From Crenothrix sp. D3 (GTDB lineage: Bacteria > Pseudomonadota > Gammaproteobacteria > Methylococcales > Methylomonadaceae): a stretch of 64,000 bases of DNA. Position 1 is the first letter of the stretch. The number at the start of each line of letters is the position of its first letter. The position numbers were made by a program, and so were the translations under genes. The notes under the pieces are model-generated. The model was not told where the DNA came from and ran no database searches. It was given only the letters and a program-made list of their open reading frames with translations. The stretch spans positions 62,001 to 126,000 of the forward strand of contig MBQZ01000029.1 in assembly GCA_002134785.1 (NCBI GenBank), read 5' to 3'. Positions 38,801 to 47,273 of the stretch are shown here, in pieces.

Positions 38801-39495
38801 ACAAGTAGGGTGTTAAAAGTGGTGAAATCATCTTCATCAAACGGTAGGTTTAAATCGGGATGTCGCAGAATACTTATGATGTTATCAATAGCGTCTAGGG
38901 AATTTTGTCGATAGGCATTACACTCCCGACACCAGTTGTCGAGCAATGAGGGTAGGTCGGTTGTTACGGCAATCGTGCTTTGTGATAATTCGTGTAGCGT
39001 GTCTATGATAAGCAAGTTAAGGCTGTATAAACCAGAATAACCCTCTTTATTCACTAATTCGGCGAGTTGTTCAATAGTCGTAATATAATCGGTAATTAGA
39101 GTAAGCGGTAACGCAGAGTCTTGATGGGTTGTGGCGGTTTCATTATCAACTTCAGCGCACTCTATTATTTCACTGCTTGATAACGACCAATCGTTAAGTG
39201 AAGAAAATAGATTCACTCGTGCAACGGCAAATTCATCGGGTGATAATTGGCGCAGTACATCTTCTATCAATAAGCAAGCATCGTATAAATCACTGTAACA
39301 TTCATTGAGTGCCGCTTGATTAGCGAGATTTTTAAAGGCATCAATATAATCTTCAACAGAGCTTTCAGTAGCTGGCGGTTCGATAAAAATACCGTTGTCG
39401 TGTGTCTTATTTTGAGAGGTTTTAAATTCGCGCAATAAGTGCAGACCTAGTTCTAGTTCTTCTAACGTTTCGCTATTATTAGATTGTTGAATCAT
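35836..39495 (-). CDS. chpA: ChpA-like hybrid histidine kinase
   Basis: A 1219-aa CheA-type kinase. N-terminal helical region (about 1-420) with degenerate Hpt-like segments; one intact Hpt with HTIKGSANTVG (about residue 485); dimerisation helices near 640-760; HATPase with HLLRNAIDHGLEPEEE (about 805) and DDGRGLD (about 845); CheW-like domain (about 930-1060); receiver at about 1093-1215 with DDS and the phospho-Asp in VVVTDLEMPRMNG. Pseudomonas ChpA carries many Hpt domains; only one canonical one is evident here. It overlaps the upstream CheW gene by 4 nt. Confidence 0.9.
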   Translation of the reverse strand: MIQQSNNSETLEELELGLHLLREFKTSQNKTHDNGIFIEPPATESSVEDYIDAFKNLANQAALNECYSDLYDACLLIEDVLRQLSPDEFAVARVNLFSSLNDWSLSSSEIIECAEVDNETATTHQDSALPLTLITDYITTIEQLAELVNKEGYSGLYSLNLLIIDTLHELSQSTIAVTTDLPSLLDNWCRECNAYRQNSLDAIDNIISILRHPDLNLPFDEDDFTTFNTLLVEEIGSQDNVEQAVDTVFDNTPDELDTLTTVADDDNDIAEPLSAMAQELVELLDTEAGLINYRFLAISFDEPVDSRKEHLQLASEELDRLTNAATMVGFAGLAATCTQVNANIALYLQHIDSFRLTNHELLIQWISEVKAYLLAFSKNGAGKQLLAQMSNPNWIQRLTPEASANLLPLMQVKGLNDESAETDSRETVATDANISLALPDDVNKELLDLLLQELPVYMQQFSEAIQRLQSGNGSSKDIDVAQRIAHTIKGSANTVGIKGIAVLTHQIEDILMACAKARKQPNAALMNTLINASDCLEAMCESLLGLGEPPNDARETLQEVLDWANEIAKNGIQDTPDFIKPTTSSANTTVAQHREPDSSQSPKETTTEPTESAQVAMVRVPTNQIENLFKLSSESIILNGQIYERQRRLKNQLQAMEAQFTLLQQLGAELEQLIDLKDLSGRSLVNTGKDFDALEMDQYNELHTASRRMVEASVDAREISVDMKKELDTMNEVLEYQQRLVINTQEAVMQTRFVPVGSISLRLQRGLRQTCRLTGKQGELKLTGEELLIDGDTLSALVEPLMHLLRNAIDHGLEPEEERVAVGKPLVGQIAIEFDREGNSILVRCRDDGRGLDFPAIRQTAQQNGHFKVGEAITEDELKQLILRPNFSTRSQSTQTSGRGVGMDVVNFQVLSLGGSLSLHSVWGQGLTVELRIPLPLSRSHALLANAGPYKVAISSKGLTQILYSGAGDIKIISNEQVLIIGDDIYPVVKLEDLLRVNDRRKEERYHGAILLVQNADKITAVLVDAITDSREVVIKSLGYYMRKIHGFVGATILGDGSITPVLDIPELLRAPRPAKTSHTAIEEETQYFSSLQTILVVDDSLSQRRALEQILTDAGFRVHTARDGIEAVEWLAHSKPLVVVTDLEMPRMNGLELASHIRTQERLKTLPIIMITSRSTEKHRLMADEAGIDFYLVKPVQDDNLLTKIQSLIDKQHSTVEA

Positions 39496-40061
39496 GATGC
39501 TGTTTCTTCGGCTGTATATTGACGACCTAGTGTTTTGAATAACTCATCAAACTGAACATTGAACCAGAGTTGGTCATTTTGAAAATAACCACCCGATACA
39601 CAGCGTTGTAAGATACTGGGAAGCGGTGGTAGCTGTTTAAGCGACTGTGTAAAAATGTGTTGTATTTCTGGCAGTCCATCAATCCAAAACGCCATTGCTT
39701 TGTCGCCCTGACCAATAGCAAATAATTGCCGCTTTTTACGGTCAGTAGAGGCTTCGCCTAATAACAATTGTAAGTCAATCACAGGAACAAGATCGCCCCG
39801 AAGGTTAATCAAGCCACTGAACCACGCTTCGACATTAGGCAGTGGATTAACTTGTAATTGTTCAATTACTTCACAATAAGTGCTACTGGTCACTAAAAAC
39901 CCTAAGCTGCCCACGCGAAAACCAAAAACGGCTTCAGCGTGAGTGGCTAGATCGGCTGTATTCACCTCGGCTGCCAATGGTAAAAAATGCGTTAATGCGT
40001 CCGTTGGAGAGAGCCAATCAGTGTCTTGTTGTTTGGCTGTTTTGAGGTGATTTTCTGCCAT
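39492..40061 (-). CDS. pilI: CheW-domain protein (PilI-like)
   Basis: A 189-aa CheW-domain protein: FGFRVGSLGFLVTSSTYCEV, PNVEAWFSGLINLRGDLVPV, IDLQLLLG. The position before the ChpA-like gene fits PilI. It overlaps the kinase gene by 4 nt (ATGA), giving translational coupling. Confidence 0.82.
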   Translation of the reverse strand: MAENHLKTAKQQDTDWLSPTDALTHFLPLAAEVNTADLATHAEAVFGFRVGSLGFLVTSSTYCEVIEQLQVNPLPNVEAWFSGLINLRGDLVPVIDLQLLLGEASTDRKKRQLFAIGQGDKAMAFWIDGLPEIQHIFTQSLKQLPPLPSILQRCVSGGYFQNDQLWFNVQFDELFKTLGRQYTAEETAS

Positions 40062-40111
40062 TAGTGCTGTACCTTTTTATAAAGCGTTAAACAATAACTA
40101 ATAACTAGCGA

Positions 40112-40474
40112 TTACAGTGCCGCCAGTGCAGCTAGAATTTCTTTGGCATCGCCTGGTTTACCGATTAAGTCTTTAGCACCTTGCATTTGCGCCCAGACTT
40201 TATCGGCTTTTTGGTTTTTTGAACTGACAAAAATAACAGGAATATGTTTTGTATCTGGGTCTTCATGTAAAGCGCGGCAGGTTGCAAAACCATCCATACC
40301 TGGCATAACAATATCCAGAAAAACAACGTCTGGTTTTTCTGCTTTGGCTTTTTTTAGTGCTTCAGCACCGTCTGTTGCTTCAATGAGTACACAGTTTGTG
40401 GTTTGCAAAATGTTTCTAATATTGGCAAGATCAGCAGGTGCGTCGTCACAGATTAATATTTTTTGAATGGCCAT
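40112..40474 (-). CDS. pilH: PilH-like response regulator
   Basis: A 120-aa single receiver: KILICDDAPADLANIRNIL, phospho-acceptor in DVVFLDIVMPGMDGFATC (about Asp 52-54), switch residues PVIFVSS, and a conserved Lys in LIGKPGDAKE. It has no output domain, as for PilG/PilH, which act on the pilus extension and retraction motors. It lies 38 nt after the 283-aa regulator and 50 nt before pilI. Confidence 0.82.
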   Translation of the reverse strand: MAIQKILICDDAPADLANIRNILQTTNCVLIEATDGAEALKKAKAEKPDVVFLDIVMPGMDGFATCRALHEDPDTKHIPVIFVSSKNQKADKVWAQMQGAKDLIGKPGDAKEILAALAAL

Positions 40475-40512
40475 GATTTTTCCTATTGGTTTTGGTTTAA
40501 AAGCGTCTACTG

Positions 40513-41364
40513 TTAAGGTATTTTTTTATCCGCCAACCATGTCATCATACGATGACTTAGCTTTTGAAATGCCTCATTTTGGACTGGTTTGGTTAAATAA
40601 GTGGTACAGCCTGCGACAATGCCTTTTACCTCATCGAGGGGAGAGCATTTTGCAGAAATCATTACTATCGGTGTTTTTTTGTACAGTGGTTTTTTACGCA
40701 TTTGCGTACACGTTTCATAACCATCAATACCTGGCATCATCACATCCAGAAAAATAATATCATATTGCTTAGCTTCGATTTTCTCTAAAGCCATTTCGCC
40801 GCTATCAGCAAAATCAATTTGACCAATGTTGGGTAGCGTCAATAAATTCAGTTCCAGCGATTTTTGTATCGAAACACTGTCATCAACTACTAATACGCAA
40901 TAGCTATTAGTCGTTTCTATTGGAGGAGCATCGTCGCTTTTTGGTATATCAATTGCAACTGTTTCGAAAGTAGAAGAGCTATTCGACACTTTATCAAGAA
41001 CACTCAATATTCGGGCAGCGAGTAGAATACCATGAACTTCATAAGGATGAAGCGGATAAGGTATCGATTCGTCCGATAAAGCCACTTGGCTTGCAGCCAC
41101 AATGTGAGCATTAGGGCAGTATTTACTGATAATAGCGTCTTTTTTAGCTAACACTAATGGATTGTCATAATTCACTAAAAAAATATCAACCTCCCCACCC
41201 GTGTAAGGATGAACAGCGGTATAGGCTCTCTGTCCTAATCGCTCACGCTGGAAAATTTTTTTCAGTTTCTCTACAACATCCGCATCAAACCCTAATGGCA
41301 CGACGCGCATTGGTTGGTTTTGCTGTAGGTCGTTTAATTCCATATTTATACCCGTCATTCTCAA
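40513..41364 (-). CDS. Response regulator with extra N-terminal domain (PilG-like position)
   Basis: 283 aa; a Met at residue 8 (MELNDLQQ) is a second possible start. The C-terminal receiver (about 155-278) has LVVDDSVSIQKSLELNL and FLDVMMPGIDGYETC, with the Lys in YLTKPVQNEAF. The N-terminal ~125 residues (VDIFLVNYDNPLVLAKKDAI) resemble a receiver-like fold but lack the acidic pair, so they look like a pseudo-receiver. First gene of the chemosensory operon, where PilG is usual. Confidence 0.8.
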   Translation of the reverse strand: MRMTGINMELNDLQQNQPMRVVPLGFDADVVEKLKKIFQRERLGQRAYTAVHPYTGGEVDIFLVNYDNPLVLAKKDAIISKYCPNAHIVAASQVALSDESIPYPLHPYEVHGILLAARILSVLDKVSNSSSTFETVAIDIPKSDDAPPIETTNSYCVLVVDDSVSIQKSLELNLLTLPNIGQIDFADSGEMALEKIEAKQYDIIFLDVMMPGIDGYETCTQMRKKPLYKKTPIVMISAKCSPLDEVKGIVAGCTTYLTKPVQNEAFQKLSHRMMTWLADKKIP

Positions 41365-41467
41365 TAATAGATTAGCTTATCTGATAATACACTATCAGAT
41401 AAGTGGAAACTATAGTGCTCTAATTAACACTCGCAGCGTAGTTGAGTTTTTAACTATTGTTAGAAAT

Positions 41468-42355
41468 TTAAGAATTAACGCCTTCTTTCAATAAACGTAA
41501 TAAATATTGTCCATAGCCATTTTTAGCTAACGGTTGGGCTAATTTTTGTAGTTGTTCGGCGTTAATAAAACCATTGTTGTAAGCGATTTCTTCTGGGCAA
41601 GCTATTTTTAAGCCTTGGCGATGTTCGATAGTTTCAATGAAATTTGATGCTTCAATCATACTTTCATGTGTACCCGTATCTAGCCACGCATAACCGCGTC
41701 CCATGATTTCTACTGATAGTTGATTGCGTTCCAGATAAATACGATTAACATCGGTAATTTCTAATTCGCCGCGTGGCGATGGCTTAAGATTAGCGACAAT
41801 ATTGACGACTTCATTATCATAAAAATATAAACCAGTGACTGCATAATTAGACTTAGGCTGCTCAGGTTTTTCTTCTAAGGTTTGTGCGCGACCTTGTTTG
41901 TCAAAACTGACCACACCGTAGCGTTCTGGATCGGCAACATGATAGGCAAATACGGTCGCGCCTTCAGTTCTTGCTAAGGCATTGGACAGTTGCGCTGGCA
42001 AGTTTTGACCATAGAATATGTTGTCACCCAATACTAAAGCGGAAGGATTATTACCAATGAAATCTTTACCAATAGTAAATGCTTGTGCCAGACCATCTGG
42101 ACTGGGTTGCACTGCGTATTGCAGATTAATACCCCAATCGCTACCATCCCCCAATAATTGTTCAAAGCGGGGCAAATCCTGTGGCGTAGAAATAATTAAA
42201 ATATCGCGAATGCCAGCTAACATCAAGGTGCTGAGTGGGTAATAAATCATCGGTTTGTCGTAAATAGGCAGTAGTTGTTTGGACACTACCTTAGTGACAG
42301 GATAAAGCCGAGTGCCAGAACCGCCAGCGAGAATAATACCTTTTCTATTTGTCAT
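41468..42355 (-). CDS. rfbA: Glucose-1-phosphate thymidylyltransferase
   Basis: Makes dTDP-glucose for dTDP-rhamnose synthesis. About 295 aa from ATG 42355: [19 protein letters not shown] with the nucleotide-binding GGSGTRLYP loop, [31 protein letters not shown], and [16 protein letters not shown]. An ATG at 42358 overlaps the rfbD stop (TAATG) and may be used for coupling. The substrate could vary slightly among RmlA homologues, but the pairing with rfbD supports rhamnose. Confidence 0.94.
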   Translation of the reverse strand: MTNRKGIILAGGSGTRLYPVTKVVSKQLLPIYDKPMIYYPLSTLMLAGIRDILIISTPQDLPRFEQLLGDGSDWGINLQYAVQPSPDGLAQAFTIGKDFIGNNPSALVLGDNIFYGQNLPAQLSNALARTEGATVFAYHVADPERYGVVSFDKQGRAQTLEEKPEQPKSNYAVTGLYFYDNEVVNIVANLKPSPRGELEITDVNRIYLERNQLSVEIMGRGYAWLDTGTHESMIEASNFIETIEHRQGLKIACPEEIAYNNGFINAEQLQKLAQPLAKNGYGQYLLRLLKEGVNS

Positions 42356-42357
42356 CA

Positions 42358-43254
42358 TTATTGTCCTAAAATTTCGGTGAGCATTCGTGCTACACCTGTT
42401 TGCCAATGGGGTAAGTTTAGATTAAAACTAGTACACAGCTTGTGAGTATTCAATCGTGAATTAAGAGGGCGTTGAGCGGGTGTGGGAAATGCGGTGGTCG
42501 GTACTGGGGCAATGGCATCATCGGTTACCTTAATGGCTACGCCTGTATCACGCGCAAAATTCAGCACAAAACGTGCGTAGTCATGCCAACTGGTTTCACC
42601 ACTTGCGACAAGATGATAAAGCCCTGCTAGTTCGGGGTGTTGCTGTACGGTGCGAATGGTATGAGCAGTGACATCTGCTAATAAATCCGCGCCTGTGGGT
42701 GCGCCGATTTGGTCATTTATAACAGTGAGACTGTCGCGGTCGCCTGCCAGTCTAAGCATGGTTTTAGCGAAGTTCGCACCGCGTGCGGCATACACCCAAC
42801 TGGTACGAAAAATGAGGTACTGACAACCAGAGTTAATAATGGCTTGTTCGCCTTCCAATTTAGTTGCCCCATAAACACTCAATGGTGCGGTGGTATCGGT
42901 TTCTAACCACGGTGTATCACCACTGCCATCAAACACATAATCAGTGGAATAATGCACTAACCACGCATTGCAACGTTTGGCTTCTTCGGCTAAAACACGC
43001 GCTGCGTGGGCATTGATAGTCCGTGCTAATTCTGGTTCGCTTTCGGCTTTATTCACCGCTGTATGGGCAGCGGCATTGACGATAACATCAGGCGCGATGG
43101 CGCGAATCGTGTCAGCGATACCCGTAAGATTAGTAAAGTCTCCGCAGTAATCTTCGCTATTAGTATCTAGCGCAATCAATTCACCCAAGGGCGCGAGGCT
43201 ACGTTGTAACTCCCAGCCAACTTGCCCGCCTTTACCGAATAACAGAATTTTCAT
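42358..43254 (-). CDS. rfbD: dTDP-4-dehydrorhamnose reductase
   Basis: NAD(P)H-dependent last step of dTDP-L-rhamnose synthesis. 298 aa: [18 protein letters not shown] (nucleotide loop), the catalytic YxxxK of [25 protein letters not shown], and [20 protein letters not shown]. It is upstream of rfbA and coupled to it. rfbB and rfbC are not in the window. The product probably feeds surface polysaccharide. Confidence 0.95.
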   Translation of the reverse strand: MKILLFGKGGQVGWELQRSLAPLGELIALDTNSEDYCGDFTNLTGIADTIRAIAPDVIVNAAAHTAVNKAESEPELARTINAHAARVLAEEAKRCNAWLVHYSTDYVFDGSGDTPWLETDTTAPLSVYGATKLEGEQAIINSGCQYLIFRTSWVYAARGANFAKTMLRLAGDRDSLTVINDQIGAPTGADLLADVTAHTIRTVQQHPELAGLYHLVASGETSWHDYARFVLNFARDTGVAIKVTDDAIAPVPTTAFPTPAQRPLNSRLNTHKLCTSFNLNLPHWQTGVARMLTEILGQ

Positions 43255-43446
43255 TATTTCATAATCCTCATCGTGATTTATATCATGTCCTCACTTTGCG
43301 TTACTCAAATGAAAGTAAGTAAAAGTCAGAGATAGAGTAGCGCGAATAAACTCACGCCCACAGCAGGATTATAATACATTAATTTGGTAGCAGTAACGCG
43401 GGAACACTCGAATAAGGTGACCAGTCGCTCAGTGATCCGCGACAGT

Positions 43447-43953
43447 TTATTCGGCGTTAGCTTGTTGTCGTAGTTGAATTCGAGCGCGTATCAGGGACGC
43501 AATAACGGCGATTATCAAAGCGAGTAAGGATAATTCCAGCATTAGAAACGCTGCCACTTTAAAATAAGCGAACAGTGGATGAGCAAAGCGCACTAGCCAG
43601 CCAGCAGCTTCATCGGCTAATGCAGAAATGTAGGTTAAGCCGCTCACCCAAATTTTTAGGCGAATAGAGAATTCAGTCATTAACATTAAATGCGTTAGAG
43701 TGACGACCAACATCCCCATCGAGAATAGATGAAAATGCGATACTTCTAGCATCCCTTGATAACTGCGAGGTGCGGTGAATTGTTCTTCAGAACCCAGATA
43801 ATAGGCAATCACGGAGCTGGGATTTAAGTCCATGTGATGAAAATACATCATGCCATTACTGACCCATAACAGAGCAACATAGCCTAAGAACATGAGTATT
43901 AAGGCATTTAGCAACGATTTACGCTGTTGTTCACCTGTTACAAAATAGCGCAT
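43447..43953 (-). CDS. Membrane protein of the YYxGSxEQ / VSHxHLF family (no haem motif)
   Basis: A 168-aa protein with about four membrane spans. After span 1 comes IAYYLGSEEQ, then LEVSHFHLFSMGMLVV at the start of span 2. The same order, IYYHGSDEQ then IRVSHIHLFGIAF, is seen in the protein at 55778, so the two are paralogues. The SHxH residues could bind haem or metal at a membrane face (inference). It lies 4 nt after the FMN-binding gene, in an operon-like set with a porin. Not recognised as a characterised family. Confidence 0.7.
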   Translation of the reverse strand: MRYFVTGEQQRKSLLNALILMFLGYVALLWVSNGMMYFHHMDLNPSSVIAYYLGSEEQFTAPRSYQGMLEVSHFHLFSMGMLVVTLTHLMLMTEFSIRLKIWVSGLTYISALADEAAGWLVRFAHPLFAYFKVAAFLMLELSLLALIIAVIASLIRARIQLRQQANAE

Positions 43954-43957
43954 AGTT

Positions 43958-44494
43958 TCACTCTGGTTTTTTAACTAACACTTGGTAGATTGCCATCACC
44001 TTACGAATACTGTCGAGGTCAGCGTGAGTACTGAGAGTTGCCCCTGAAATACCATCGACACCTTTGTTAAAATCCATATCGGCTAACGGACGCTTGGTGA
44101 ATTGTTCAAACCAGCGTTCAGGTGGCATATATTCGGGCGGTTCGTGAAACGCAAGCGTGTAAACGTTGCGTAGTTCACCGTCAGGCGTTAACACTATCAT
44201 CAAGGTTTCAGGTTTAGTTCTGACGGTAATCGTTTCTATTGCCGCGTAACCGAGAATTTTATCTTGGTTTTTACCGACATAAAAAGTAAATAGCCCTGAC
44301 TCTAGTTTAACTTTAGCTAGTTGCTGTATAGCGGCGGTTTGTTGCTCGTTAGGAAATAAAGCTAACTGCTCTACGGAAGTGTCTTTACCAAATGCTAATT
44401 CCATTGCTTCGGTTTTACTGTAAAAAACAGTCGCAAAACTGGAACTAACGGCAGTTAATAGCCCTAAAATCAGGATAGATTTAATGAAATTCAT
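43958..44494 (-). CDS. Periplasmic FMN-binding domain protein
   Basis: A 178-aa protein with a signal peptide (MNFIKSILILGLLTAVSSSF, cleavage after FA) and an FMN-binding domain. The motif VDGISGATLST near the C-terminus matches the (S/T)GAT signature where ApbE attaches FMN to Thr in RnfG/NqrC-like proteins. Likely a periplasmic electron carrier. It is followed after 4 nt by a polytopic membrane protein, suggesting an electron-transfer pair (inference). Confidence 0.82.
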   Translation of the reverse strand: MNFIKSILILGLLTAVSSSFATVFYSKTEAMELAFGKDTSVEQLALFPNEQQTAAIQQLAKVKLESGLFTFYVGKNQDKILGYAAIETITVRTKPETLMIVLTPDGELRNVYTLAFHEPPEYMPPERWFEQFTKRPLADMDFNKGVDGISGATLSTHADLDSIRKVMAIYQVLVKKPE

Positions 44495-44540
44495 AGCGGT
44501 TCTTTGTTGAATTGACGCGGGGCGTTGATTATAGCAGACC

Positions 44541-44573
44541 AGACCTTTGAGGTTTTTAAAACCTCAAAGGTCT
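44541..44573. terminator. 33-bp perfect hairpin
   Basis: AGACCTTTGAGGTTTT and its perfect 16-nt complement flank a single central base. It lies between the porin and FMN-binding genes and is a sibling of the hairpin at 2201-2233. It may attenuate transcription between the two genes. Confidence 0.75.
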
Positions 44574-44587
44574 AAGATGTTTTGGTG

Positions 44588-45997
44588 CTAGAAAATAAAA
44601 CCAAAACCTAGATTAAAGTCATCGGGGACTGTGCCTTGTTTGGCGGTGAAGTTACGGTAATCCGCTTTAATGACGACATTTGGAATGGGCTTGTATTGCA
44701 AACCCACTTGGTAAATTTGCTGGTTTTTATTATCATTATCAATGTAACCATCGGGTGCAGTGGCAATGGTATCTAAATGCTCATAACGGAAAAATGGAGC
44801 TAAATATTGGCTGGTTGCGGTAAATAACGGTAAGACATCATAACCAATTTCAGTGTACCAACCGTAGTTTGATGAACCGACAGTTTGCTTTTTGGCTTGA
44901 CTTAGAACGTCAGCATCATCTATATGTCCGTAAGAACCCAAGGTGCGAAATTCTACGCCCCGATATTTTACTTGTATATGACCCTCATAAAGTTGGGTAA
45001 ACGCATCTGCCCGTTGCCCTGCATAGGTTTGATTCTGCCCAGAATTACCCAAATAAGCTGAACCACCGAATGACACGCCCGTCAAAAAATCAGGTGCGTA
45101 CTCCAATTTTCCAACAAAAGCTAAATCTTCAGCCCGCGCTTGTGCGCCTTGCTGTCTGCCTGAGCGTATGCCATTAGAATCAAATCCAGCCGCATCCAAG
45201 CCACTCACACCGTAAGCGGTATAAGTTAAGTTCGGCAATAATTCACCAAATATACCGACACCGACATCACGCCATGTGCTTGGAATAATGCGCCGCTCTG
45301 TTTCTGGGCGATTATTACCAAAATAAAACGGTGGTTCGTGAATGGTATTAATAAAGCCCATCGGCAATAACACCATCCCCGCACGCACATTGAACATTGG
45401 GTCAATAAAGAAATCAAGAGCCGCCATCTCTACGGATACCGTTCCCCCTTTATCAGTTGAACCATGCTCGAATTCAATTTCACTGTTAAATAAAATGTTA
45501 TCGGTGAATTTATAACCCATATACATTACCAAACGTTCAAAATCGGCATTGTTATGTAGATTGGCACTATCTCCATTTTTTTGAGGGGTTTCATCATTAA
45601 CTATCGCTTGATAATTCGCTTCACCATAACCACCAATAGATAGCCCTTTACCTACCTGATAGACCTTTGAAGCCGCAGGGCCTAAGCCATAAGCACTTTT
45701 TAGTGCTTTCTCTTCAGGAATGGCTAAATTAGTCCGTAATTTTTCCACTTCTTGCGTTAAGACATTAGTTTTGTGTTCTAAATTCTGCACTTCGGCGGCA
45801 GATTTATTACTCATAGGTGCAGTCGTCGCTGCCACTCTCTCTGATTTCATCTCATCAATTTGCTTTTGTTGCGCCTGAATAATTTTCCACATATCGTCCA
45901 TAGTTTGTGGTTTTTCTAACGCATTAACTGACGAACTTAAGGTAACTAACGCAGTCAGTATCCCCGCTGATATTGCTGATTTATTGAACATTTTCAT
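44588..45997 (-). CDS. Outer-membrane porin with N-terminal coiled coil
   Basis: 469 aa: signal peptide ending VNA, a coiled coil at about residues 35-90 (WKIIQAQQKQIDEMKSE, NLEHKTNVLTQEVEKLRTNL), then a beta-barrel ending in NLGFGFIF, with the terminal Phe that signals outer-membrane insertion. It resembles phosphate-selective (O/P-type) porins, though the solute is unknown. It is upstream of the FMN-binding and membrane protein genes, in the same direction. Confidence 0.8.
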   Translation of the reverse strand: MKMFNKSAISAGILTALVTLSSSVNALEKPQTMDDMWKIIQAQQKQIDEMKSERVAATTAPMSNKSAAEVQNLEHKTNVLTQEVEKLRTNLAIPEEKALKSAYGLGPAASKVYQVGKGLSIGGYGEANYQAIVNDETPQKNGDSANLHNNADFERLVMYMGYKFTDNILFNSEIEFEHGSTDKGGTVSVEMAALDFFIDPMFNVRAGMVLLPMGFINTIHEPPFYFGNNRPETERRIIPSTWRDVGVGIFGELLPNLTYTAYGVSGLDAAGFDSNGIRSGRQQGAQARAEDLAFVGKLEYAPDFLTGVSFGGSAYLGNSGQNQTYAGQRADAFTQLYEGHIQVKYRGVEFRTLGSYGHIDDADVLSQAKKQTVGSSNYGWYTEIGYDVLPLFTATSQYLAPFFRYEHLDTIATAPDGYIDNDNKNQQIYQVGLQYKPIPNVVIKADYRNFTAKQGTVPDDFNLGFGFIF

Positions 45998-46104
45998 TTA
46001 ATACTCGTATTAACAATAATTTAGATGGGTAAATTATATGTAAATAGCTATAAAGATGCAAATGATTGTTATTTGCAAGTAAAGCAATAGCTAGCGGGGA
46101 GTCG

Positions 46105-47026
46105 CTATTTTTGCGAAAGTAATCGCTGCAAGTGCATCGTAGCCACAAACGCGGCAAACAGGTGATTTTTGATAGCCACTTTGCCGCGAACTTGGAAGTG
46201 TTCAATATGGCAGACTTGTTTGATAGTGCGGTGATATTGCTCAATCATCCAGTGCTGGTCATGTAACTTGGAGAATTCTGTGCGTCCAAAAGAGCTGAGC
46301 GATTCTTCGTTGGGCAAGTGGACAACATAATGGCGCAGTGGGTCTTTCAACTGCGTCCTGAATAATTTCACTAACCCAACTGCTTTAACCAAACGACTAG
46401 CGCCTCTTCTGGAATCACCAGTTGTTGGGCTTGTACCCACTCGCCTTTTTCGACCGAAACCAAGCGGTTACTCTCCAGTACAAACAGCAAGCCCAGTTGA
46501 TAGTGCTTTATCAACTTCAGATTTGCCATACAGCTATACCAGCTATCACCCGTCACAAAGGCAGATTTCAGTCCCATGCCAACACCTTTTTCAGCATCTC
46601 TTGAAAGTAATCATTATTGGTTTTACCTTCGCGTTTGTCGTAGCCCCGAAAGTTGATGGATTGATGTTGATTGTGAATATCGGTGTAATAAAGCGTAATC
46701 AGGTTGATACCTTTGACTGTTCAATGATGCTTGCCTGACCAAAAATACCCCACCAATTCCATGTACTGACTGTACGGCTTGTCCAATACCGTATCATCAA
46801 CACTCAATGTCCCGCCCTTTAAATTCAATGATCCTCGGACTTCTTCAAATAAATCCAACGGCGTATACGCTTCTCGGTACAAGAATCGGTTAACGCTATC
46901 GTGTGAAATGCTCATGACTTCTCTTAAACGGAAACAGCGACTGGATTTCGGTTCACTCAGTAAAAAACTAATGGTCATCGGCAACGTACAACCTGCCGTT
47001 GGCGGGCGACTTGGTTTCCTTATCAC
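46105..47026 (-). pseudogene. Broken IS701-like transposase
   Basis: Pieces of one DDE transposase of the IS701/IS4 superfamily type. Right part (46721-47026): SVDDTVLDKPYSQYMELVGY, then FWSGKHH followed by TGA at about 46721-46723. The same frame continues TVKGINLITLYYTDIHNQHQ to KKVLAWD; after a frameshift comes GLKSAFVTGDSWYSC, and after another HWMIEQYHRTIKQVCHIEHF. One stop and at least two frameshifts make it inactive. No clear terminal repeats were found by eye. It lies between the porin and the AbiTii gene. Confidence 0.85.
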
Positions 47027-47102
47027 AATCTTGCTATCTTCTTAGTTAAGGGGTCACTCGTATTTTATAGCAGCTGTCAATGCGTAACTTCTAGTTTATA
47101 TT

Positions 47103-47177
47103 GTAGGGCGTGGTCGCGTAGCGTAACCCAACATAATGTGACAAAATCGTCGGGTTACGGCAAGCCTAACCTGACCT
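47103..47177. repeat. Palindromic repeat (CGGGTTACGG family), copy 2
   Basis: TAGCGTAACCCAACA and TCGTCGGGTTACGGCAAG match the arms of 27841-27925 with changes. It is located between the broken transposase and the AbiTii gene. Confidence 0.7.
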
Positions 47178-47273
47178 TATACATTAACCCTCATCACCGC
47201 AATGGGCATCGTGCGGGGTTTGGATTTATTGAGCGGTGAATAATTGCCGCGTATTTGTTAAACAGGAGTAAAA

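Noticed and set aside
46105-47026. Intact transposase
   Set aside because: An in-frame TGA and at least two frameshifts break the frame.
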